Shown here in pieces: positions 1-9,200 of a DNA stretch of 64,000 bases. The stretch spans positions 1 to 64,000 of the forward strand of contig PLZG01000034.1 in NCBI GenBank assembly GCA_003152075.1, read 5' to 3'. The notes below the pieces were generated by a model, which saw only the letters and a list, made by a program, of their open reading frames with translations, ran no database searches and was not told the DNA's origin. A program made the position numbers and the translations under genes. This DNA comes from a candidate division FCPU426 bacterium (lineage in GTDB: Bacteria; Oederibacteriota; Muellerivitia; Muellerivitales; Muellerivitaceae). Every line of letters starts with the position of its first letter. Position 1 is the first letter of the stretch.

Positions 1-66
1 AGGCGGAAACCTGGTCGCTCACCAATTGCTGAAAGTACTCATTCTCCATTAGATAAAATTGACCAT

Positions 67-94
67 AGAGACTCAGATATCTCGGTGGTGAAAA
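67..94. repeat. half copy of intergenic repeat family B
   Basis: A short stretch upstream of the GH9 gene reads like the right arm of the inverted-repeat element at 3751-3850 (shared core ATATCTC-GTG-TGAAA). Only one arm is recognisable, so it looks like a decayed or partial copy. The rest of 1-219 holds no gene that I can see. Confidence 0.4.
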
Positions 95-219
95 TCTCAC
101 TATTTTTTCCGAAGCGCTTTCATTCCTTTAAATAGCGTTCAACTCCCCCTTCTTGCTTTTTCGCTTATTGAACCAAATTGCGATATTATTAGCTTCAATT
201 CGCGGCTAAAGGATTAGGG

Positions 220-3042
220 TTGATTCCACTCACGGGTTTCATTTTGCCCCTCAAACGTTTTTTGTTCGCGGGTACCTTTTTTATTTTGGCCCCGGCAATC
301 CTTCCGGCCGCCGTCACGCCGGACATCCAGGTCGACCAGACAGGCTACCTTCCCACGGAAACCAAGCTTGCCATGATTTCCAACGCCTCCGCCACGGGCA
401 CATTTACAGTGCGCCAGGTTTCGGGTGGGGCGACGGTGTTCAACGGAACCCTAAGCGCCTCGGCAGTGGACAGCAATTCGGGCTTAACCCTTCGCAACGC
501 CGATTTTTCCGCCGTAACGGCTACCGGTAACTACTGCCTGGATGTGGCGGGGTTGGGGCAGAGCTATTACTTCACCATTGACCCAGCGACTTTCTCCAAC
601 GCTTTCTACGAAACCATGCGTTTTTACACCGGGCAACGCTGCGGAACTGGTGTGACCATTGTCAACGCTGGAACCACTTGGACCCATGCCGCCTGCCACA
701 CGGCCGATGGGACTTTTGATCCTTCCTCGGGAAAATCCGGCACAAAGGCAGCCACCGAGGGCTGGCACGACGCGGGGGATTACGGAAAGTACGTGGTGAA
801 TTCCGGCATTTCCACCGGTGAATTGCTTTGGACTTACGAGTGGTATGCCAACCGGATCGGCGGGATGAACCTGAATATCCCTGAATCGGGCAATGGCACA
901 CCGGACATCCTAAATGAAATCCGATGGAACCTGGAGTGGTTGCTTACCATGCAAGACGCCGATGGGGGAGTGTGGCACAAACTGACCACGGCGGCTTTCG
1001 ACCCATTTGAGATGCCGGAATTCGACTCAGCAGGAACGCGCCTTATCATCGGGAACAACGCGACGCCCTTTAAGACCACGGCCGCCTCAGCGGATTTTGG
1101 CGCCGTCATGGCCATCGCTTCCCGATTGTTCCAACCCTATGACGCCACTTTTTCCACCACATGCCTGAACGCGGCTGTCAGCGCCTGGGGCTGGGTGCAG
1201 CTGAATCCCAACGTAACTTTCACGGCCAATCCTCCCGGTATCAGCACGGGAACTTATGGCGATGGCACGGTGACGGACGAAATCCTTTGGGCTTCGGCGG
1301 AGCTTTTCCGAGCGACGGGGGGGGCGGCTTATAACACTTATTTCATGGGTCATTACACCAACTGGGCACCCACCGTTAATGGCAACGCCTATCCCCAGGA
1401 TTGGTCCAACCTGCACCAACTGGCCATGTGGACCTATTATTTCTCCGGCCAAGCATCCGCCAGCGCGGCGGCCCGCACTACCATCAAGACCGATACCATT
1501 AACGCCGCCAACGCCATCGTTGCAAGGCAAAACGCGGACGGCTACCGGGTTAGCCTCAGAACGGCCGATTACATTTGGGGTTCCAACGGCGGGGTGGGGA
1601 ACTTTGGCATCCTACTCCTCATGGCCAACGCCATGACTCCCACGGCGAGTTACGTCCAGGCCACCCTGGATGACATCCATTACCTTTTGGGCCGCAATGG
1701 CAACAAGATTTCATTCGTGACCGACTTGGGCACAACCTTTCAAATGCATCCCCACCATCGGCCCAGCGGGGCGGATGGCATCACTCTCCCCTGGCCTGGC
1801 ATGCTGGCAGGCGGGCCGAATCAAAATGCGTCAGGTGACGGCATTACTCCAACCTCTCCGGGTACGAAACCCGCTCTTTGTTATGCTGATATTCAAGGGG
1901 CCTATGGTTCCAATGAGGAAGCCATTAATTGGAACGCCCCGCTCGTATTCATTCTGGCCAGCACCCTTCCGACCCCAGGAGGCACACGCACCCCCACACC
2001 AACAAATACGTTTTTTTTTACCCCGACACCGACTTCCACCTCGACTCCAACTTTGACCCCTACCAAAACCGCCTCAAACAGCCCCACCTTAACCTCAACC
2101 AATACGTTGTCCCCTACGGTGACAAGTAGCGCTACGCCCAGCCCTACTCGGACGCCGAGCAACACGCTAACCTTAACCTTTACTATTAGTGCTACTCAAA
2201 CGCCAACGAATACACCAACAAGCACGGCTACCAAAACACCAACCTCTACCGCCACAGCGTCACCAAGCTTTACCCCGACCAACAGGCCCTCAAGCTCGCC
2301 TACGAAGACACCTACGATTACCCCAACCTCTACCGCGACCTCATCGCCGACTAACACAATTACTTTGACGTTTACCTTGACCCCTACTGGAACCCTGAGC
2401 CCCACGAATAGTTTTACCCCTACTAATAGCCCAACGAAAACTACTACGAACAGCCCAACGGATTCACCTTCCTCCACTGCTACCTCAACCCCAACTTCTT
2501 CCCCGACCCCTAGCTTCACGGTAACGGCGACAATGTCCCCGACCAACAGTTCCACCTCGACTGTGACCAGCGTGAATACGGCCACAGCTACCCCTACTTC
2601 CAGCTCCACCTCTTCGCCGACAAAAACCCTCACTTTAACCGTAACCATGACCCCAACGGCCTCGTCTACCAGTTCGCCGACAGCTACGGTTACAATTACT
2701 TCAACGGTAACATTGGCAAATACATCGACCATGACAGCTATCGCAGGTTATTCAGGTCCGGTCACCTTTTCCCCCCCCTATCCCAACCCCTCCAAGGATG
2801 GTTCGCCCATTAATGTAGACATAGGGCTTCCGGGGCCAGCTTCCATGGATTGGGCGGTTTTTACCACGGCTTTCCGTAAGATCAACTCGGGGACTTTGTC
2901 CCTGTCAGGTAGTGGGACTTTCCAATGGGATCTACGGGATAAAACAGGAGCCCAGGCGGCGATGGGGCTTTATTACATCCGCCTGGAAGTGTCGGGGGAC
3001 TTCGGGAAAGTAAAGAAAATCTTGAAGGTTTTAGTTCTTTAG
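220..3042 (+). CDS. secreted GH9 endoglucanase-like protein with Thr-rich linker and PPYPNP C-terminal domain
   Basis: Probable secreted glycoside hydrolase family 9 enzyme (endo-beta-1,4-glucanase type), 940 aa. In order: signal peptide (about 1-31), CelD-type N-terminal Ig-like domain (about 35-120), GH9 catalytic domain (about 125-580), Thr/Ser/Pro linker (about 585-845), C-terminal domain (about 848-940). GH9 hallmarks are GWHDAGDYGKY at 181-191 with the catalytic-base aspartates, HPHHRPSG near 510-517, and NEEAINWN at 565-572 with the acid glutamate. The C-terminal domain (PPYPNP, W.VFTTAFRKI, GLYYIRLEV, KILKVLVL) recurs in the SBBP and GH116 proteins of this window. The start is TTG at 220, preceded by AAAGGA with 6-nt spacing. 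GH9 substrates are usually cellulose or xyloglucan-like beta-glucans; the actual substrate cannot be read from sequence. Confidence 0.9.
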   Translation: MIPLTGFILPLKRFLFAGTFFILAPAILPAAVTPDIQVDQTGYLPTETKLAMISNASATGTFTVRQVSGGATVFNGTLSASAVDSNSGLTLRNADFSAVTATGNYCLDVAGLGQSYYFTIDPATFSNAFYETMRFYTGQRCGTGVTIVNAGTTWTHAACHTADGTFDPSSGKSGTKAATEGWHDAGDYGKYVVNSGISTGELLWTYEWYANRIGGMNLNIPESGNGTPDILNEIRWNLEWLLTMQDADGGVWHKLTTAAFDPFEMPEFDSAGTRLIIGNNATPFKTTAASADFGAVMAIASRLFQPYDATFSTTCLNAAVSAWGWVQLNPNVTFTANPPGISTGTYGDGTVTDEILWASAELFRATGGAAYNTYFMGHYTNWAPTVNGNAYPQDWSNLHQLAMWTYYFSGQASASAAARTTIKTDTINAANAIVARQNADGYRVSLRTADYIWGSNGGVGNFGILLLMANAMTPTASYVQATLDDIHYLLGRNGNKISFVTDLGTTFQMHPHHRPSGADGITLPWPGMLAGGPNQNASGDGITPTSPGTKPALCYADIQGAYGSNEEAINWNAPLVFILASTLPTPGGTRTPTPTNTFFFTPTPTSTSTPTLTPTKTASNSPTLTSTNTLSPTVTSSATPSPTRTPSNTLTLTFTISATQTPTNTPTSTATKTPTSTATASPSFTPTNRPSSSPTKTPTITPTSTATSSPTNTITLTFTLTPTGTLSPTNSFTPTNSPTKTTTNSPTDSPSSTATSTPTSSPTPSFTVTATMSPTNSSTSTVTSVNTATATPTSSSTSSPTKTLTLTVTMTPTASSTSSPTATVTITSTVTLANTSTMTAIAGYSGPVTFSPPYPNPSKDGSPINVDIGLPGPASMDWAVFTTAFRKINSGTLSLSGSGTFQWDLRDKTGAQAAMGLYYIRLEVSGDFGKVKKILKVLVL

Positions 3043-3066
3043 ATGCCTCGGGATTCCGGGGTTCTG

Positions 3067-3147
3067 TGTCATCCTGAGCGAAGCGAAGGATCTATGCTTT
3101 ACAGGAACACATAGATTCTTTACCCGGAAATCGGGTTCAGAATGGCA
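3067..3147. repeat. intergenic inverted repeat, family A
   Basis: An imperfect palindromic element: the left arm begins TGTCATCCTGAGCGAAGCGA and the right arm ends GGGTTCAGAATGGCA, with complementary GGATCTATG/CATAGATTC inner portions. It sits downstream of the GH9 stop and could fold into a long hairpin in RNA. Similar TGTCATCCTGAG elements are widespread between genes of many environmental bacteria; mobility is not evident from one copy. Confidence 0.6.
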
Positions 3148-3248
3148 ACCAAACGCAACCATCCCGGCTGATTTTTCATTTTCCATAGACCCACCCAAAG
3201 AGCTATGATGATGTCTCGCTTATACAATACCTTGCTTATGGGGGCCCC

Positions 3249-3728
3249 ATGGTTATCCGGAAAGAATCAAAAGGTGCTGATTTTTTGAAGGAAGTTAATC
3301 TTTTTGACGGCCTGGACAACAAGGTCATCAATCAGATTTTTCGCCTGGGACTGATTCAAAACTTCCAAGCCGGCGACATGATCATTCGTGAGGGCCAGCA
3401 TGGCGGAAACCTCCATATCCTGATCAATGGGAAAGCTGAAGTGTTCAAATCGATCAAGGGCGGGAGCCCGAAGGGCAAAGAACTCTCCAAGCTGGCCCGG
3501 GGTTCGGTATTCGGCGAAATGAGCGTGTTTGACGGCGCCCCCTATTCGGCCTCGGTCAAAGCGGTCAGCGATTGCGACGTCCATATTATTCGCGGTTCCG
3601 ATTTTGAGGCTTTTCTGAAGGCTAATCCTGGACCTTCTTATTTGATTTTCAAGACCCTCATCGGTTCCATTTCCAACCGCCTGCGCCGCACTAATTTGGC
3701 GCTATCCGCCATGGATAAAAGTAAGTAA
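3249..3728 (+). CDS. cyclic nucleotide-binding-domain protein without DNA-binding domain
   Basis: A 159-residue stand-alone cNMP-binding (CRP/cAMP-effector fold) domain. The beta-roll fits the family (AGDMIIREGQ at 41-50, FGEMSVFDGAPYSASVKA at 88-105). No helix-turn-helix follows, so this is not a CRP-type transcription factor by itself; it could be a regulatory subunit or a degenerate sensor. In the phosphate-binding cassette the usual Pro-Arg-(S/T)-Ala is Pro-Tyr-Ser-Ala, so the arginine that contacts the cyclic phosphate is missing and classical cAMP/cGMP binding is doubtful. The start is ATG at 3249. It is monocistronic, flanked by two repeat elements. Confidence 0.8.
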   Translation: MVIRKESKGADFLKEVNLFDGLDNKVINQIFRLGLIQNFQAGDMIIREGQHGGNLHILINGKAEVFKSIKGGSPKGKELSKLARGSVFGEMSVFDGAPYSASVKAVSDCDVHIIRGSDFEAFLKANPGPSYLIFKTLIGSISNRLRRTNLALSAMDKSK

Positions 3729-3750
3729 CCCAAACTTAAAACCCGGATTT

Positions 3751-3850
3751 ACCACTGAGATACGGAATTCGCGGAGAAAAGCTGAAAATTCGGCCGAAAC
3801 AAAATGCCAAATATTTTTTACCTTCTCCGTGTCCTCCATATCTCCGTGAT
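3751..3850. repeat. intergenic inverted repeat, family B
   Basis: The left arm starts ACCACTGAGATACGGA and runs to GCGGAGAAAA at 3780. The right arm at 3821-3850 (CCTTCTCCGTG...TCTCCGTGAT) is its imperfect reverse complement, and about 40 bases form the loop. It lies between the cNMP-domain gene and the GNAT gene. The ACCAC(T/C)GAGA...CACGGAGA element type is a known class of dispersed intergenic repeats. A half copy is seen at 67-94. Confidence 0.6.
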
Positions 3851-3868
3851 GAAAGATGAGGTTTGTTT

Positions 3869-4390
3869 TTGTCTTCGACCATCCAAACCCAAATCGGCGA
3901 AGTAGTTATCCGCAAAGCTGAAACCAAGGACGCGGATTCGGTCCTGGGTATCATGCGTGACGCGGCAATTTGGCTTGAGGACTGCGGCATCGACCAATGG
4001 AGGGTGATTCTTACCCCGACTTTCCTCAAGGTTGTTCAAGACCGAGTTAACGGCGGTTGCACATACCTCGCTTCCTTTAATGGGCAAGACATCGGAACCA
4101 TCACTATCCAATGGGAGGACCCCTATAGCTGGGGGGAGAAGGGTAAAGATGGTCTGGCGGGTTATATAAGAGGCATGACAGTTTTGCGCAAATATGCTGG
4201 CAAGGGAATCGGCCGGGACATGTTGAACTGGGGTATGCGAGTCATTGCGGAAAACAGACCCTTTGTCCGGTTGGATTGCATGACCGAAAACCAAAGGTTG
4301 TGCCGCTATTACGAAGAGATGGGTTTTCGAAGCGAGGGACAAAAGACGTTGGATAATGGGTTTAGAACTAATTTGTATGAAAAAAATTGA
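3869..4390 (+). CDS. GNAT-family N-acetyltransferase
   Basis: A GCN5-related acetyltransferase of about 173 residues, expected to move an acetyl group from acetyl-CoA to an unknown amine. Motif A, the acetyl-CoA pyrophosphate loop, is clear as RKYAGKGIGRDML, preceded by the beta-strand GYIRGMTVL; the C-terminal part YYEEMGFRSEGQ matches GNAT motif B. The start is a choice of two in-frame TTG codons, 3863 and 3869; the purine-rich GATGAGG just upstream is better spaced for 3869. Substrate unknown. The gene follows a repeat element and has no close partner. Confidence 0.8.
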   Translation: MSSTIQTQIGEVVIRKAETKDADSVLGIMRDAAIWLEDCGIDQWRVILTPTFLKVVQDRVNGGCTYLASFNGQDIGTITIQWEDPYSWGEKGKDGLAGYIRGMTVLRKYAGKGIGRDMLNWGMRVIAENRPFVRLDCMTENQRLCRYYEEMGFRSEGQKTLDNGFRTNLYEKN

Positions 4391-4430
4391 TCGGTTCGAA
4401 CCCCGTCAACCCCGACATCTCTTCATTTCA

Positions 4431-4612
4431 AAAAAAACATCATCCGCCTTTATATCAAAATCGGTCTCATGAGGTTTCGCCAAAAGACATGTTCTTCATG
4501 TTGTTAAAAGTACGAGGGTATTGGGTTCCCCGGGCGGGTTGTGAGAATTTGTTTACGGGATATTCACCAACGACCATTGATCCGGGACCACAAAGTTCGC
4601 CTGCAAATCGCG
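4431..4612 (-). pseudogene. frameshifted remnant of a CBM11/CIA30-like gene (3' end)
   Basis: The + strand here is closely similar to 12866-13065, which is the 3' end of the minus-strand gene at 12861-13610. Read on the minus strand it gives recognisable pieces such as QANFVVPDQWSLVNIP, RTFNNMKNM and TDFDIKADDVFF, matching QADFVAPEQWTLVKIP, RTFNDVKNM and ADFDLKVDDIVF of the intact protein. The pieces lie in different frames: a base is lost just after the IP codons and an in-frame TGA follows. The open frame that covers this stretch on the + strand has no coding support. I read this as a decayed paralogue or the scar of a duplication; the upstream part of the gene is no longer recognisable. 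Confidence 0.75.
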
Positions 4613-5098
4613 CACCCTCATATAAATTTTCGAGCCCCAAGCTGGGCCACTTGAGTTACTTCCGTCGTTTTTACCTCAAAATTCGATTTAAAAACCTTTT
4701 TTGATTCCTGGACCCGACTTGGTTTTGAATTAAAGGACAAAAAAATAGGTTAAATTACGTATGAAAACGATTTCAATAATTGGTTTAACATTAAATCGAT
4801 AAAATTTATGACCAAAAATCGGCAAAGTGATAAACAACCGTTTTTATTGGGGATTTGTTTTAAGTAAAAACAGATGAACATCGACCAAAAATATGAATTC
4901 CGCCCCGGCAGTTCGCAATAACCTCTAGTCATTCCTACTCCAACACCTCACCTGATTAAAAACGTTTTTGGTCAGGGGCGCAAAGGTGCTCCTGAAAGCG
5001 ATGATGAAACCCAAGAATTAAATAAAATTTGACTGGTTAACTGTCGGCCTTGAAATTGACGTTTTAAGGCCAATGAAGCTGATTAGAGGTTCTTTATT
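4613..5098. other. AT-rich intergenic stretch without recognisable gene
   Basis: About 490 bases between the pseudogene remnant and the DUF11 protein gene. It is more AT-rich than the surroundings and contains only short open frames without family resemblance. A strong hairpin lies at 4951-4976. I see no tRNA, rRNA or insertion sequence. It may contain the decayed 5' portion of the remnant gene and the promoter of the 5099 gene. Confidence 0.5.
4951..4976. other. perfect 13-bp stem hairpin
   Basis: A 26-base self-complementary run begins CCTGATTAAAAAC, allowing two G-U pairs on one strand. Its arms CCTGA/TCAGG enclose AAAAACGTTTTT. No U-tract follows on either strand, so it is not a standard intrinsic terminator. 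It could be a protein-binding palindrome or a structured leader element of the downstream gene. Confidence 0.45.
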
Positions 5099-6259
5099 AT
5101 GTTTAATCTGGCCAATAAGATTATTGTAATATCCCGAAAAATATTTTCGTTTCTAATGTTATGCAGATTGACAGCAGTTGGTCCTGCCGGCTCACTTAAA
5201 AAAATCCACCCCCCCCGTTTATCCCGCTTGGTTACCCTTCTTCTAACCCTGATTTTCTTTATTGGAGCAAGCGGTACCTCTTTGGCTTGGGTAAACGGAG
5301 ACTTTGAAACCTGTAACCTCACCGGGTGGACGACTTCCACCAATTCAGGCGGCGCTCTGGTTTGCGGGCCTCCGACCGCGACTTCGGTAACCTCTGGTTG
5401 GGCACCGCTTTCCAACAGCATGCTTAACATGGTTCATGGAGGGAATTGCGCGGCCCAGTTGTACTCGGCGCGGGGCGACACGAACCACGTGGATTGGGCC
5501 CGCATCGAGCAGACAGATGTCGTCCCCACCAACGGCAACGACTGCCTTTCCTTCTGGTTCGCGGCAGTCTTTGAGGATCATCATTATGAAATAGGCCAGT
5601 CGTTGGATACCTACATCGAGGCGGATGTCATTGTGGGCGGCGCCACTGTGGCCGCCCTTATCTATAATTGGGCCAACAGTCTCCCCCTTGTGGTAAACGA
5701 CGGTTTGACGGGGTCCGGGGGGGCGGCCTGCGCGATCACCCCCCTTACCCAAAACCAGTGGGGTTACCTTCCCTGGACCAACTATTACATCAACCTTTGC
5801 CATTACATAGGACAAACGGTGACGCTTCGCTTCACGGATTACGATTGTGGCCAGGGTGGGCACTATGGATGGGGTTACGTGGATGACGTGGCATGGATGA
5901 GCTGTCCGTCTCCTCCCGTGGTGACCTTGACCAAAGCTAATAATCCAACAGGGGCGGTCAACCAAGGGCAGACCATCACCTATACCTTGACCTACTCGAA
6001 TGTTGGCGGCACCGCCGACAACGGAGTGACGGTAACCGACATGGTTCCAGCCGGAACGACCTTGGTCCCCAATTCCCAAACCAGCGTCCCCGCTGTGCCC
6101 ATCACATTCGTGAACGGCAATCAGGTGGGTTGGGACGTCGGTTATTTGGCGGCGGGCGCTTCGGGCACGCTTAGTTTCCAGGTAACGGTAGATGTGACCT
6201 GTACGACTGTTTCCAACCAGGCGGTTTTAACCGATTTAATTCAACCGTGTAATCCTTGA
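5099..6259 (+). CDS. secreted DUF11-domain surface protein
   Basis: A 386-residue exported protein. A hydrophobic segment (LVTLLLTLIFFIGASGTSLAW, roughly residues 43-63) follows an unusually long basic N-terminus, so the true start may be internal. The mature part begins WVNGDFETCNLTGWT, the N-terminal pattern of secreted beta-sandwich proteins with a (G/N)DFE..N.(S/T)GW motif. Residues about 275-380 form one DUF11 repeat (VVTLTKANNPTGAVNQGQTITYTLTYSN...VTVTDMVPAGTTL), a cell-surface Ig-like fold. It carries no PPYPNP C-terminal domain. The stop overlaps the ribosome-binding site of the next gene, so the two are likely co-transcribed. Function unknown; probably structural or adhesive. Confidence 0.75.
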   Translation: MFNLANKIIVISRKIFSFLMLCRLTAVGPAGSLKKIHPPRLSRLVTLLLTLIFFIGASGTSLAWVNGDFETCNLTGWTTSTNSGGALVCGPPTATSVTSGWAPLSNSMLNMVHGGNCAAQLYSARGDTNHVDWARIEQTDVVPTNGNDCLSFWFAAVFEDHHYEIGQSLDTYIEADVIVGGATVAALIYNWANSLPLVVNDGLTGSGGAACAITPLTQNQWGYLPWTNYYINLCHYIGQTVTLRFTDYDCGQGGHYGWGYVDDVAWMSCPSPPVVTLTKANNPTGAVNQGQTITYTLTYSNVGGTADNGVTVTDMVPAGTTLVPNSQTSVPAVPITFVNGNQVGWDVGYLAAGASGTLSFQVTVDVTCTTVSNQAVLTDLIQPCNP

Positions 6260-6267
6260 GGAAAATC

Positions 6268-9200
6268 ATGCGATTTGAATGGCTGTTAAAAAACATGCAT
6301 CGATTTTTCGAAAGGGGTTTGGATCCTATAAAGATAAACTTGGTGACTTTTCGCCCAGATCAATTTATTTCTTTGGGCGTTTCCATTAAAAAAACCGGAA
6401 TCCTTGGGGTTCTTAGCTTGATGCTGGCCTTGGTTTTCCTTTTCCCCGCCGCCAAGGTCCAGGGACAAACTTTCACCACCATCACCGTTACGACGACCAA
6501 TAGTTGTGTCGCGGTGGGGGATAACATCGCCGTCACGGCCGTCTTTGGGCCCACCAACCAACAATTTCAAACGGACGACTACGTCATCGGTTTTGGTAAT
6601 GCCGCGTACCCATTTGGGTCGTCGGGGGCCTGTACCGTGGCCTATAACACCGGATCCCTACCCACCACCGCTCCTGTTACAGTTGTCCAATCCATCACTG
6701 TTCCAGCCACGGTTACGGGAAACTGGACCAACGTCGATGTCGTTGGAATCCAAAACAGCACTTACTTGTGCGGAGGCAGTACCATTATCGGTAGCGTGGC
6801 TATCAATGTTTGCGGGTCCCCCCAACCCACCGATACCTTAACTAAAACGCCGACCCGTACCAATACCCGTACTCCAACACCCTCCGGGCCCACCCACACC
6901 CCAACGGTTACTCCCACCCCGATTCAAAGGTCCATCGTATCGAATATTGTCTCCAATACCGTATTGGGGAACTGTTCGCCGGTTCCGACGGTCACCAGAA
7001 CATCTACGAGCACAAGGACTTCTACCCCCACCTTCTCTTCTACTCCTTCCGCAACCAGCACCTCTACCACTACTAACACTTCCACCAGGACATTTTCATC
7101 CACATCCACTTCCACCAGCACCTCAACCTCCACTTCTACCAGCACATTGACTTCGACCACCACATCTACTTCAACCAGTACCTCAACCAGTACTTCAACC
7201 TCCACTTCGACTAGCACATCCACTTCAACCAGTACTTCGACAGCGACGGCGACTTCCACGGCAACCTCCACTTCAACGTCTACCAAAACCTCAACTTCGA
7301 CGAGCACGTCTACCAGCACATCCACCGCGACGGCCACTTCCACATCCACTTCGACATCGACCAGTACCTCCACCTGGACCTCGACTAACACAGCCACTGT
7401 AACTTCGACTTCCACAAGTACTTCCACATCCACGTCCACTTCTACCTCTACTTCCACCAGAACCTCAACCTCTACCCCGACAGCTACTAACACGTCAACC
7501 TCCACAAATACATTCACGCCCACCCGGACCTTTACTTCCACCAACACCGCGACGGGAACGAAAACGCCAACCAATAGCCCCACCGAGACAGCTACCTTTA
7601 CGAACACCTTTACTGCCACCAACACAGCGACTTCTACGAACAGCTTCACTTCTACCTCGACCTCAACGGACACATCCACGTCCACTTCTACCCGGACTCC
7701 TACCCCTACGTTTACGAGCACGAACACCTTTACAAGCACTTTTACTTGGACCGTTACCAACACGCCGACTCCCACCAATAGCTTCACCTCTACCCGAACC
7801 TTTACTCCCACCAATACCTTTACGGGAACGAGAACGCCGACCAATACCCCCACTCAGACGGCCACCTTCACCAACAGCTTCACCTCAACCAACACCGCAA
7901 CCTCCACCAACACTTTCACCGCTACCTTTACCCGGACCTTTACCAATACCCCAACCTCCACGAATACCCCGACCAACAGTTTCACGGCCACCAACACCCC
8001 TACGGATACATTTACCCCCACCTCGACCAACACGCCGACATCCACCAATAGCGCCACCAATACATTCACTTGGACCAATACCCGGACCTTCACCAACACT
8101 TTCACGGCTACCAACACCCCAACCAGCACCAAAACGGCCACGGATACATTTACCTGGACCAATACCCGAACCTTTACCAACACCTTTACTTCCACAAACA
8201 CGCCCACCGATACCCCTTCTTTCACGTCGACCTTTACTTGGACGAATACCAAGACTTTCACTAACACCTTCACTTCCACCAATACTCAAACCAGTACTAA
8301 CACCCCCACTGATACCTCTACCTCTACCCCAACCTTTACTTGGACCAATTCCCGGACTTTTACTCCCACCTTCACACCCTCTTACACTCCTACCAATACC
8401 AACAGCGCCACTTATACTTCTACGCCTACTCCGACCTTTACCACGACCAATACACACACCTTTACGGACAGCCCCACAGCGACTAATAGCTCCACGAGTA
8501 CCTATACCCCCACCGGGTCTTTCACGCCAACTCCTACCTACACCCTTACCGTGACGAAAACCTTCACCAACACCTTTAGCCCAACCAACAGCTTCACATT
8601 CACGAATACGGCAACATTCACCCTTACCTTTACGCCAACTTTCACGCTTACCATCACGCCAACGCCCAGTCCCAACGTGGATATCAGCAAGACTTCTTCC
8701 GAGTCGGTGGCAAGTTCAGGGGACACTATTATTTACACCCTGACCCTGGTTGTGACGGGAAGCGTCGCCAACACGGTCCATGTCTCGGACGTCCTGCCCA
8801 ATCACTTGATTTTTGTAGCAATGGGCCCGGTGACGATGGGAGGAACCCCTAATTGGAACCCCTCTACGAAGATGCTAACTTGGGATTGGACTTCTTTGGC
8901 ACCTGGAACTTACGCCCTTACCTACCAGGCCACGGTGGATTCCTCCGTTACGACAGGGACGGTCTTGGTCAATAACGCCCAGTTGACCTACGCCGGCCTG
9001 TCAGGCACAAAGTCCGCCTCGGTGAGTGTTTCCTTGTCCAGCCTTTACACGGTTCACATCGCGGTCTACAACGAGGCGGGCGAACTGGTGAAAGACTTAT
9101 GGGTAAAGGAAAGATCCCAGGAAATCGTAAACATAAATTTTGTTGGAAGTCCCACGATTACGAGCGTGAATGGGCAGGTTTACATCGAGTACAAGGGTCA

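Noticed and set aside
2000-2740. CRISPR-like array in the Thr-rich linkers
   Set aside because: No constant repeat-spacer spacing; units are coding, variable and in frame.
4387-4704. 105-codon + strand open frame
   Set aside because: It lies over the antisense pseudogene remnant and its translation has no family resemblance; no convincing ribosome-binding site.
6924-8282. Long valine/glutamate-rich open frames on the minus strand
   Set aside because: They are the reverse complement of ACN/TCN codons of the Thr-Ser linker; composition is forced by the repeat and there is no start context. The same holds for the minus-strand frames over 1902-2732 and 21874-23208.
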